This document shows positions 1 through 5,665 of a DNA stretch of 7,620 bases, one piece after another (position 1 is the stretch's first letter; every line of letters starts with the position of its first letter). Source of the stretch: a bacterium (GTDB lineage: Bacteria; Patescibacteriota; Microgenomatia; JAUYPR01); assembly GCA_030695785.1 (NCBI GenBank), contig JAUYPR010000037.1, positions 1 to 7,620 of the forward strand, written 5' to 3'. Under the pieces are notes generated by a model. It was not told where the DNA came from, did not search any database, and saw only the letters and a program-made list of their open reading frames with translations. Both the position numbers and the translations under genes were made by a program.

Positions 1-2
1 CG

Positions 3-572
3 GGAAAAGATCCATCAAAACCACAGGTTGTCCTCTTTGTGAATCGTCAAAATCCGGAAGTAAGGTACTACGTCGAGATCGTCCCCAACCCTGCACTCTA
101 CGAATTTTATCTCCTTGAGTCTCCGAAGGAAATCTCCACAAACCTGGGGAAAAGTCCAGAGGCGCCACAGTTGAGGATGCTTGGACGCATCGGAGTAGAC
201 GAGATGCTCATGAGTGCATTGGGATGGACTGTGGGATATCCTGCACTTACATCGCATCAGCGGCTTTCCCCGCAATTAATCGCGCAGAGAATCATTCAGG
301 TGCAATCAGGCGAAATCCTGGTTGCGGGGCAAAAGACAGGCATCAATATCACGCAATCGGCGGACGGAAAAACGCAACAGCTACGTACATTCGTTGTGGT
401 TACAGAAACAGCTGGACTGACCGCACGAGCCCTCCAGGACATGCCAACCACCGATATTCCAGAGCCACGCATCATTCAGTTACGTGATCCGAACCAACGT
501 GAAGTATATTTTCTGAGGGTCCCAGAAAGAGTAGAGCAATCCTTTTTCCCACAACTCTTCACTCTAACCTGA
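3..572 (+). CDS. Hypothetical protein, 5'-truncated by the window edge
   Basis: The frame is open from the first complete codon at the left edge to a TGA stop, giving 189 visible residues. A GTG at position 39 could act as a start, but the 12 codons before it read on without a stop (GKDPSKPQVVLF), so I treat this as the C-terminal part of a longer protein. The visible part is soluble-looking, with no membrane segment, no cysteine and no catalytic motif I recognise. It alternates short hydrophobic beta-like stretches (VRYYVEIVPN, TFVVVTETAG, EVYFLRVPER) with polar turns, which suggests a beta-rich fold. It converges with the tyrosine recombinase gene, leaving 34 bp between the two stop codons and no clear hairpin terminator there. 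I cannot assign a function. That it is a real gene is supported by its length and by compositional consistency with its neighbours. Confidence 0.75.
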   Translation, partial: GKDPSKPQVVLFVNRQNPEVRYYVEIVPNPALYEFYLLESPKEISTNLGKSPEAPQLRMLGRIGVDEMLMSALGWTVGYPALTSHQRLSPQLIAQRIIQVQSGEILVAGQKTGINITQSADGKTQQLRTFVVVTETAGLTARALQDMPTTDIPEPRIIQLRDPNQREVYFLRVPERVEQSFFPQLFTLT

Positions 573-606
573 TAATGTTGATATGCCCAGATGTACCGAT
601 GTTCTT

Positions 607-1524
607 CTATGTTCGATCACCGGAATGGTAAGCGGCATGGACTTCTCGGAGACGTTTGTTCGTCACATGCGTGTAAATCTGGGTACTACTGATATTTGCA
701 TGCCCCAAAATTTCCTGCACCGAGCGGATATCTGCGCCATTCATTAAAAGATCCGTGGCTAAACAATGCCGGAGCGTGTGCGGGGTCACCGGCACCGACA
801 CGTGACTCCGCTTGCGATATTTTTCCACGATTCGTTCGACCGACCGGCTCGTCAAGCGCATTGACGATCCTTCCGCAACGCCGCTCTTTACTCCTTGAAA
901 TCGAAGGAGGAGAGGCTTGAACTGATCTTTTCTCGCTTGCATGTACTTTTCAATCCAGTACGCCGCGCGTTCCGATAAAAAGACTAACCGCTCCTTTTTC
1001 CCTTTTCCAACAACGGTGAACTCGCGCCGCCGCACATTGACTCCATCGCGGTTTAAACCAACAAGCTCCGCCACCCGCAAACCTGTCGAAAACAGCATTT
1101 CTAAAATCGTCCGATCCCGTAGCCCAGGTAGCGTTGTCACATCTGGAGAACGAAGCAGAAACTCCAACTGATCCTTCTCTAAGACACGGATCGACTGGCG
1201 CTGTTGTTTCCCAAGCTCAATCTTCTCTGGCGAGTAGGTACGGATGTCTCGCCGGGCGCACCAGCGGAGAAACGAACGCAGGGAGATGAGGAAGTAATTT
1301 TGCGTGATGTGTTTTAACGGAAGACCGGTTTTTTCATCCACAAATCGGGCGAGAAAGAGCCGATACCGACGAATGAGATCGGCGTCGATCTTTTCGGTCG
1401 GAATACTTCCCGCAAACGAGAGGAAACGCGCCAGGTAATGTCGGTAATTGCGCACCGTCAGGACAGAGGCGTGTTTTTCCACCTCCAATGACTCTAAAAA
1501 TTCCTGGATATGTTGTTTAAGCAT
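607..1524 (-). CDS. Xer-type tyrosine recombinase (XerC/XerD family)
   Basis: A 305-residue site-specific recombinase, the usual length for XerC/XerD. Residues 1-85 form the SAM-like N-terminal core-binding domain, and about 115-300 the catalytic domain. All tyrosine recombinase catalytic residues are visible: R150 (STGLRVAEL), K174 (VVGKGKKER), H249 and R252 (HTLRH), H275 (LGHANI) and the nucleophile Y284 (QIYTHV). The known role of the family is resolving chromosome dimers at a dif site, and some members are integrases. The generic length, the lack of phage or transposon neighbours and the single copy favour a housekeeping Xer, but XerC cannot be told from XerD here. I chose the ATG at 1524 over the longer frame reaching 1605 because MLKQHIQEFLESLEVEK matches where family members begin and the extra 27 residues are unlike the family. 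The ATG overlaps the upstream nucleotidyltransferase stop by 8 bp (ATGCTTAA), which suggests coupled translation. No Shine-Dalgarno is visible. Confidence 0.93.
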   Translation of the reverse strand: MLKQHIQEFLESLEVEKHASVLTVRNYRHYLARFLSFAGSIPTEKIDADLIRRYRLFLARFVDEKTGLPLKHITQNYFLISLRSFLRWCARRDIRTYSPEKIELGKQQRQSIRVLEKDQLEFLLRSPDVTTLPGLRDRTILEMLFSTGLRVAELVGLNRDGVNVRRREFTVVGKGKKERLVFLSERAAYWIEKYMQARKDQFKPLLLRFQGVKSGVAEGSSMRLTSRSVERIVEKYRKRSHVSVPVTPHTLRHCLATDLLMNGADIRSVQEILGHANISSTQIYTHVTNKRLREVHAAYHSGDRT

Positions 1525-1999
1525 GGGCTGGCCGGCTATCAATTTCGGCAATACGCAGCGAGGTCGAAAAAGGAAAAATCCGCTCGGTGACAATGCGGAC
1601 CTCACCCCCGATTGCCCGCATCATGGATGTTTTGACGAGAAGATATGGATCGTCGCTGGTGACTGCGAGGACCGATGCCCCAATCATGGAACAAATCCCT
1701 TGATAGTCGGTCTTCTCCCGCACAGAAGGCAAGGGGACAACAATATCCACCGCGTGAAATGACGCGACGGCCGCCAGCCGTTCTTCTTGGGTGAGCAAAG
1801 GCCGGTCCGGACCTTTCGTGGCCCTTGCCATCTCATCACTTTCCACACCAACCACAAGAATATCACCGGCTTTTTTCGCGCATGTGAGAAAGTGCCAGTG
1901 TCCGGGGTGGGGGAGATCAAACACGCCAGTCACAAACACGATTTTCTTTGTTGGTGATATAGCAGACCGCACCGAGGAAATAGGGAGGATTTTCACCAT
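1517..1999 (-). CDS. HxGH nucleotidyltransferase (cytidylyl/adenylyltransferase-like)
   Basis: Predicted 160-residue Rossmann-like nucleotidyltransferase of the RfaE2/TagD type. Family members transfer CMP or AMP to a phosphorylated sugar or polyol for envelope glycoconjugates. Visible motifs are the GVFDLPHPGH loop with HxGH at 31-34, RPLLTQEERLAAV at 66-78, and a C-terminal STSLRI (145-150) in place of the usual ISTT/SSTxI signature. The KGGDY-type motif of typical RfaE2 proteins is absent: that region reads VTSDDPYLLVKTS, so the substrate is uncertain. The frame stays open to an ATG at 2062 (181 residues). I prefer the ATG at 1999 because a near-consensus promoter lies inside the longer frame and its predicted transcription start falls on this ATG. 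Starts at 2062, 2038 and 2011 remain possible. It is the first gene of a two-gene unit with the recombinase and diverges from pyrH. Confidence 0.85.
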   Translation of the reverse strand: MVKILPISSVRSAISPTKKIVFVTGVFDLPHPGHWHFLTCAKKAGDILVVGVESDEMARATKGPDRPLLTQEERLAAVASFHAVDIVVPLPSVREKTDYQGICSMIGASVLAVTSDDPYLLVKTSMMRAIGGEVRIVTERIFPFSTSLRIAEIDSRPAHA

Positions 2000-2006
2000 T
2001 GCCACC

Positions 2007-2035
2007 ATCATACGAGTGAGCAGGAGATTTGTCAA
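2007..2035 (-). promoter_or_regulatory. Strong sigma70-like promoter of the nucleotidyltransferase-recombinase unit
   Basis: On the minus strand there is a perfect -35 TTGACA (2030-2035), a 17-bp spacer and -10 TATGAT (2007-2012). Seven bases (GGTGGCA) separate the -10 box from the ATG at 1999, so the expected transcription start is at or next to the A of that ATG. This predicts a leaderless or nearly leaderless mRNA and decides between the alternative start codons. The promoter call is inference from consensus match and spacing. Confidence 0.7.
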
Positions 2036-2056
2036 CATTGTGCGACGAAACTGGAC

Positions 2057-2084
2057 TTGCATTTGTTGCTTGTTCTAGTATACT
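2057..2084 (+). promoter_or_regulatory. Promoter of pyrH
   Basis: -35-like TTGCAT (2057-2062), a 16-bp spacer and -10 TATACT (2079-2084). Twelve bases separate the -10 box from the pyrH ATG, so the leader would be about 6 nt and would exclude most of the purine-rich AAAGAG sequence that otherwise looks like a weak ribosome binding site. The -10 lies in a perfect 10-bp palindrome, TAGTATACTA (2076-2085), so a -10 box can also be read on the opposite strand, although without a good -35. Confidence 0.55.
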
Positions 2085-2096
2085 AAAGAGAAATCT

Positions 2097-2813
2097 ATGG
2101 ATGCGCCGAAATTTAAACGCGTGTTATTGAAACTCTCAGGAGAGGCATTCCTGGGGTCAAGACAGTACGGCATTGACCCGGCATTTACCAGGAAACTCGC
2201 GGGGGAAATCATTGATCTCCAGCATCTCCACGTTGAAGTCGCCCTCACGGTTGGCGCGGGGAATATCTTCCGCGGCCTTTCAGCGGCCGAGCATGGGTTG
2301 GACCGTGCTACCGGTGACTACATGGGCATGTTGGCAACCGTCATGAATGCCATGGCGCTTCAGGACGCGCTTGAGAAACAAGGTGCGGTTACCAGGGTTT
2401 TGACCGCGCTTGAAATCAAAGGGGTTGCAGAACCATATATCCGGCGGCGCGCCATTCGCCACATAGAACAAGGCAAAATTGTCATCTTCGGCGGCGGAAC
2501 CGGAAATCCGTTTTTTACCACGGATATGGCGGGCGCTCTTCGCGCGCTCGAGATTGGCTGTGATGTGCTTCTGAAAGGAACCTCTGTCGACGGTGTGTAT
2601 AATAAAGATCCGAAGAAATTTCCAGGTGCGACACGCATGAAACAGATCTCGTATGTCGATGCGTTGAGAAACGAAAATATCGCGGTCATGGACAATTCCG
2701 CCATTTCGTTGGCCATGGACAATAAACTGCCGATTATTGTGTTTAATATGTATGGACCTGGAAATATCAAAAAAGTCGTCCTCGATCCCACGATTGGAAC
2801 ACTGATCTCATAA
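2097..2813 (+). CDS. pyrH: UMP kinase
   Basis: Uridylate kinase of the amino-acid kinase fold, which phosphorylates UMP to UDP with ATP in the cytosol. It is 238 residues, normal for bacterial PyrH. Landmarks are [11 protein letters not shown] (8-18), the ATP/phosphate-binding start of the fold; GAGNIFRG (53-60); [20 protein letters not shown] (70-89); [17 protein letters not shown] (111-127); the UMP-binding [12 protein letters not shown] (132-143); [15 protein letters not shown] (158-172); and [10 protein letters not shown] (200-209). In the usual GGGNxFRG loop the second glycine is alanine here (A54), a conservative but visible change. The start is the ATG next to the promoter and fits the family N-terminus. 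The frequent bacterial neighbours tsf and frr are absent: the gene stands alone, divergent from the nucleotidyltransferase and followed by an 800-bp non-coding gap. No convincing terminator lies directly after its stop, so its transcript may run into the gap. Confidence 0.97.
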   Translation: MDAPKFKRVLLKLSGEAFLGSRQYGIDPAFTRKLAGEIIDLQHLHVEVALTVGAGNIFRGLSAAEHGLDRATGDYMGMLATVMNAMALQDALEKQGAVTRVLTALEIKGVAEPYIRRRAIRHIEQGKIVIFGGGTGNPFFTTDMAGALRALEIGCDVLLKGTSVDGVYNKDPKKFPGATRMKQISYVDALRNENIAVMDNSAISLAMDNKLPIIVFNMYGPGNIKKVVLDPTIGTLIS

Positions 2814-2958
2814 ACGAGGCGCTGGAAGGCCTTTGAAACGGTTTTTGAGGGGACTGGTGGGGTAGATAGGCCACTTGCAAATGGCACGATTGGCTTGTCA
2901 AGACAATCTAAACATAAATAAGGGAGATGAAAATTTGACAACAAAAAGAATAATATTT

Positions 2959-2986
2959 TTTCCAACAAAAAAACGAGGAATATAAT
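2959..2986 (+). promoter_or_regulatory. Possible promoter inside the gap, perfect -10 box
   Basis: -35-like TTTCCA (2959-2964, 4 of 6 matches), a 16-bp spacer and perfect -10 TATAAT (2981-2986). The expected start is about 2993, exactly where the first stem (TATCAGC) begins. A perfect TTGACA also occurs at 2935-2940 but is about 40 bp from this -10 box, so it cannot pair with it. Confidence 0.4.
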
Positions 2987-3295
2987 GGTTTTTATCAGCG
3001 TAAAGAATGATACCTTTTGAAGGGGTACTGCTGATATCGTGGATTCATTTCTATCTTCACCCCCACTGCCCCAACCGTTCTATTCGTCGCATAAGAATCA
3101 TTGTACGACAATGAGTGCTTGTGCGACATTGTAGATACATGAAATTTCTTCTCATAAACCACGAGAGAAGTGTGTGCTTGAGTGAACAACAATCTTGAGG
3201 GAAGTTCCATCCTCTTTTTGAATCAATGGTGCCATAAAACCCCATCAGAATGTTCATAAAAACCCTCTTTAGCACTCTCATCTCCAATATGCAAA

Positions 3296-3321
3296 TTTCT
3301 ATCTGGTACACCAGATAGAAA
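3296..3321. repeat. 26-bp near-perfect palindrome (hairpin 1)
   Basis: Arms TTTCTATCTGG (3296-3306) and CCAGATAGAAA (3311-3321) are perfect reverse complements around TACA. As RNA this is an 11-bp stem with a 4-nt loop; as DNA it is an operator-like dyad with core CTGGTACACCAG. No T-run follows on either strand, so it is not a simple intrinsic terminator. Confidence 0.85.
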
Positions 3322-3323
3322 AA

Positions 3324-3336
3324 TGGTGCCTCACCA
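3324..3336. repeat. Short hairpin TGGTG/CACCA
   Basis: TGGTG (3324-3328) and CACCA (3332-3336) flank a 3-nt loop, CCT. It sits between the two larger palindromes and repeats their GGT...ACC theme. Alone it would be unremarkable. Confidence 0.6.
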
Positions 3337-3337
3337 G

Positions 3338-3374
3338 CCCTTTCTACTCCTGGTATACCAGGATGGGGTTTTTT
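3338..3374 (+). terminator. Probable intrinsic terminator with perfect palindromic stem
   Basis: The perfect 14-bp palindrome CCTGGTATACCAGG (3349-3362) is followed by ATGGGG and T6 (3369-3374). CCC at 3338-3340 can pair with the GGGG at 3365-3368 across an asymmetric internal loop, bringing the stem up to the T-run. It would stop plus-strand transcripts, either pyrH readthrough or the candidate RNA. The six bases between the inner stem and the T-run make it non-canonical. Confidence 0.45.
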
Positions 3375-3613
3375 ATATCCTTCACTCTATGGAGAAGGCT
3401 ACGGAAGAAGGTGAGTAAAAAATTAGAACGAACAAAAAAGTTATCCACTTCGTCATCGTACTCCTCAGTGCAAGCACTTAAATGAACCTATAGTTTTCTG
3501 TATCAAAGTGAGCAATTTTCACGTTTTTTTCACGACTTCGGGTTTTTTTATCTTTGGTTTTTTTTATTTCTGTCTCTGTCTACCTCCCTCTCCCCTGTTT
3601 CTGCATCCATCCT

Positions 3614-4393
3614 CTACAGCGTCGGCACAAGCGAGAAAAACAAAAATCCAATGGTCGCGATCCCTCCAACCACCGCATACTCCCCGAACGACGACTTTTT
3701 CAAAAAACCACCTTCCAACTCCTCCCGTACCACCGACAACACACAGTAAAACAACACCGCCAAAAATAACCCGTGCAGGGAAGGCCGCCCAGGCAATAGA
3801 CTCGCCCACCCGGCAATCTCCCCCATCACGAGCGAGGTGACCAATGAAAGAATAATCACGCGTTCGGAAATCACATCGTCCAATTTCACCGCCCAGAGTG
3901 ACTGGAGACTCAAAGGAAACACCAACAAAACAGTCAGCACACCATTCACAATCCCCTGTTGGCGAATCGAAAAGATGGTGGTCAACAAAAGAAAAGCGGT
4001 AGCCACGGTAAACAAAACGCCAATCGGCAATGCCGCGCGGATAAGTGGGATTGCGCGAATACTGGAAACAGCATAAATGTTTTCTACTAAGAGGAGAAAG
4101 TAAAACGAGATCCCAAACCATAGGGCCAAAAGCAAAGGAACGATCCAATGGTCAGGAAGAAGCGATGAAAAAAACGTGATCCCCAAAGGATACAGCGTCG
4201 GCAGAACTAAAAGCGGCAGAATCGTGAACCCACGCCAAGTTCCCCAAAACGCAATGATGGACGACCCGAGACTCAAGACCGCGAAGATCTGCCAAAATTG
4301 CTCACGGGAGAATGTCGACAGAAACGGCACATAATGGAAGCTCAAGAGAAAGAACGACAACAGCGCAGTGATGACAATGAACTTACGTTTCAT
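3614..4393 (-). CDS. Multi-pass membrane protein of unknown function
   Basis: 259 residues, overwhelmingly hydrophobic. Likely transmembrane segments are at about 5-25, 33-50, 56-79, 83-103, 120-141, 148-168, 177-200, 206-222 and 238-256, so eight or nine helices. Charged loops include KLDDVISER (170-178) and REELEGGFLKKSSFGE (223-238). No transporter, protease or glycosyltransferase signature is visible. A possible family landmark is VENIYAVSSIRAIPLIRAA (103-121). The N-terminal MKRK is a good cytoplasmic anchor and supports this start. The ATG overlaps the ruvC stop by four bases (ATGA), which implies coupled translation from the yebC-ruvC mRNA. It is the last gene of that minus-strand unit, and no hairpin-plus-T-run terminator is evident on the minus strand after its TAG stop. 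Its position with ruvC does not by itself reveal a role. Confidence 0.85.
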   Translation of the reverse strand: MKRKFIVITALLSFFLLSFHYVPFLSTFSREQFWQIFAVLSLGSSIIAFWGTWRGFTILPLLVLPTLYPLGITFFSSLLPDHWIVPLLLALWFGISFYFLLLVENIYAVSSIRAIPLIRAALPIGVLFTVATAFLLLTTIFSIRQQGIVNGVLTVLLVFPLSLQSLWAVKLDDVISERVIILSLVTSLVMGEIAGWASLLPGRPSLHGLFLAVLFYCVLSVVREELEGGFLKKSSFGEYAVVGGIATIGFLFFSLVPTL

Positions 4394-4884
4394 ATCTCAA
4401 AATGTTCAACTTTGATAAAATGCGTCATGGCAATGGCCAACCCATCCGCAGCATCATCCGGCCTTGGAAGTTCTTTCAACTCTAAAATGCGCTGCACATG
4501 CTCTTGAATCTCCCGCTTTTTCGCGCGTCCATATCCGGTAACCGCCAGCTTCACCGTTAACCCTTGGTATTCAAATATGGGGAGTTTAAACGTCGCGGCA
4601 GTGAAAAGAATCACCCCGCGGGCTTGTCCGACAGACATCGCGGTCGTGCTATTTGCACCAAAAAAAAGCCGCTCAATGGCCACACAATCAATAGGAAAGG
4701 AACGAAAAACATCCCGCACCCCCTTTTGGATATGTATAAGACGCTTGCCCATATCGTCATCTTTGGACGTTTCAATGCACCCATATGCAACGGACGTGAG
4801 CTTCTGTTTTCCTTTGAACGACTCCATACGGACAATCCCCCACCCAGTGCGTCCTGTTCCTGGATCAATCCCACAGACGACCAT
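4390..4884 (-). CDS. ruvC: Holliday junction resolvase RuvC
   Basis: Crossover junction endodeoxyribonuclease, which cuts Holliday junctions symmetrically as a dimer during recombination and repair. It is 164 residues, close to the usual length. The four metal-binding acidic residues of the RNase H-like fold are present: D7 (GIDPGTGRTGWG), E71 (VAIERLFFGAN), and D144 and D147 in DDAADGLAIAMTH. F74 corresponds to the aromatic residue that contacts the junction in the E. coli enzyme. The basic GYGRAKKREIQ (117-127) is the expected DNA-contact helix region. Its ATG directly abuts the yebC stop (TAAATG, zero spacing), and its own TGA overlaps the next ATG. GAAGGG, about 9 nt before the ATG inside the end of yebC, is a plausible Shine-Dalgarno. 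In many bacteria yebC-ruvC continues into ruvA-ruvB; here a membrane protein follows instead, so RuvA and RuvB, if present, are encoded elsewhere. Confidence 0.97.
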   Translation of the reverse strand: MVVCGIDPGTGRTGWGIVRMESFKGKQKLTSVAYGCIETSKDDDMGKRLIHIQKGVRDVFRSFPIDCVAIERLFFGANSTTAMSVGQARGVILFTAATFKLPIFEYQGLTVKLAVTGYGRAKKREIQEHVQRILELKELPRPDDAADGLAIAMTHFIKVEHFEI

Positions 4885-5658
4885 TTAGAGATTCCCTTCA
4901 GACGAAAGTGTGTTTAAGACGTCATCAGGAATGTCGAAGTTTGCGTACACTTGTTGCACATCATCCGCGTCTTCCAACACATCGGTCAAAGATAAAATTT
5001 TCCGAGCCTCTACCGGGTCAGTTATTTGAATGGTCGTCTTTGGCCGCATGGTAAAGGCAACGTCAACAATCGGATATGGAAGCTTTTCAACCTCTGCACG
5101 GAATGGAGAGAAATTCCCCGGATTTTTTGTATAGGCGATGACGCGCTCTCCTGCAACATCAACATCATCCGCGCCTGCATCAATGAGCTGCAGGGACACC
5201 GAATCCTTTGAGATTCCTTTTGCTTCAACAGTCAGAGTAGTGGCAGGCTCAAATTGCCACGCAACCGCACCGTGCGACGCAAGCGTGCCGCCATTGCGTT
5301 CAAAAAGGTTCTTGATCACGGTGACAGTCCGCTGACGGTTATTCGTTGCCGCATCCACCAAAAATGCGATGCCCTTGGGGCCATATCCTTCATAGCGGAT
5401 TTCTTCGATTCGTGCCTCATCTTCTGTCCGCCCCATCCCGCGATCGATCGCCCGTTCGATATTTTTCTTCGGCATATTGGCGCCCTTTGCTTGCTCCAGG
5501 GCAAAGCGGAGACGGACATTTGAGGCCTTGTCTTCCCCGCCGCCCAATTTGACCGCCAATGTGATGGACATCCCGAGTTTGGTAAACAGTTGCCCGCGTT
5601 TCGCATCGTTCGCGCCTTTTTGCCGCTTGATTTGCGACCACTTCGAATGCCCGGACAT
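4885..5658 (-). CDS. yebC: YebC/PmpR family regulatory protein
   Basis: 257 residues, near the family's usual 240-250. The hallmark N-terminus MSGHSKWSQIKRQKG with DAKRGQLFTKL (1-28) is complete. EEIRYEGYGPKG (85-96), TNNRQRT (105-111) and the C-terminal LEDADDVQQVYANFDIPDD (228-246) are also typical. Family members have been described as DNA-binding transcription regulators and, more recently for some, as ribosome-associated factors that relieve stalling at proline-rich stretches; which applies here cannot be told. The frame extends upstream to 5730, but the MSGH start is fixed by the family and by an extended -10 promoter 7 bp before it. The gene lies 13 bp after the stop of the LytR_C gene and abuts ruvC directly, so it is probably the first cistron of yebC-ruvC-membrane protein. 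Confidence 0.96.
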   Translation of the reverse strand: MSGHSKWSQIKRQKGANDAKRGQLFTKLGMSITLAVKLGGGEDKASNVRLRFALEQAKGANMPKKNIERAIDRGMGRTEDEARIEEIRYEGYGPKGIAFLVDAATNNRQRTVTVIKNLFERNGGTLASHGAVAWQFEPATTLTVEAKGISKDSVSLQLIDAGADDVDVAGERVIAYTKNPGNFSPFRAEVEKLPYPIVDVAFTMRPKTTIQITDPVEARKILSLTDVLEDADDVQQVYANFDIPDDVLNTLSSEGNL

Positions 5659-5665
5659 ATTTTGT

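Larger units (their letters stand above)
2993..3374 (+). ncRNA. Candidate structured RNA of about 380 nt (unassigned)
   Basis: Hypothesis built on position and secondary structure. It would start about 7 nt after a perfect TATAAT and end in a T6 run after a palindromic stem. At the predicted 5' end, TATCAGC (2993-2999) pairs with GCTGATA (3030-3036), and a second stem, TACCTTT/GAAGGGGTA-type at 3011-3027, nests inside. Further inside, GAGGG (3197-3201) pairs with TCCTC (3210-3214) and is followed by T5. The 3' part has three consecutive hairpins at 3296-3321, 3324-3336 and 3349-3362. It matches no RNA family I can recognise by eye. It could instead be the pyrH 3' UTR or a decayed gene. Confidence 0.3.
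2814..3613. other. 800-bp gene-free, hairpin-rich, convergent intergenic region
   Basis: This lies between the stops of pyrH (plus) and the membrane protein (minus). Small open frames here have low-complexity or uneven composition and no family resemblance, so I do not call them. It holds one consensus-like plus-strand promoter, three clustered hairpins ending in a T-run, several shorter inverted and direct repeats, and a pyrimidine-rich tract on the plus strand (about 3514-3612) with T-runs of 7, 7 and 8. I looked for tRNA, tmRNA, SRP RNA and RNase P RNA signatures on both strands and found none convincing. An isolated DnaA-box-like TTATCCACT is at 3441-3449. Confidence 0.8.

Noticed and set aside
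1525..1605. N-terminal extension of the Xer recombinase frame to 1605
   Set aside because: The extra 27 residues lie inside the nucleotidyltransferase gene and do not resemble the family; the ATG at 1524 fits the domain boundary.
2904..2920. dif-like half-site (CTAAACATAAATAA) for the Xer recombinase
   Set aside because: Only one arm loosely resembles the consensus, and no second arm lies at the required spacing.
3193..3209. Resemblance of TTGAGGGAAGTTCC to the conserved GAGGAAAGTCC of RNase P RNA
   Set aside because: The match is partial, and none of the other conserved RNase P RNA blocks are present at the expected distances.
3197..3219. GAGGG...TCCTC followed by T5 as an intrinsic terminator
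   Set aside because: The stem is five base pairs with a G-U, too weak to call as a separate terminator. It is mentioned only as part of the candidate RNA.
2995..3311. Two overlapping minus-strand frames of 71 and 84 codons in the gap
   Set aside because: No family resemblance and uneven composition; they overlap each other and the hairpin cluster, and lack a convincing start context.
3441..3449. DnaA-box-like TTATCCACT suggesting an origin
   Set aside because: It is a single site with one mismatch to TTATCCACA. I see no cluster, no adjacent dnaA, dnaN or parA, and no unwinding-element arrangement.
3508..3840. Plus-strand frame of 110 codons, proline and threonine rich, antisense to the membrane protein
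   Set aside because: A low-complexity shadow of the hydrophobic minus-strand gene and the pyrimidine tract, without promoter or ribosome binding site.
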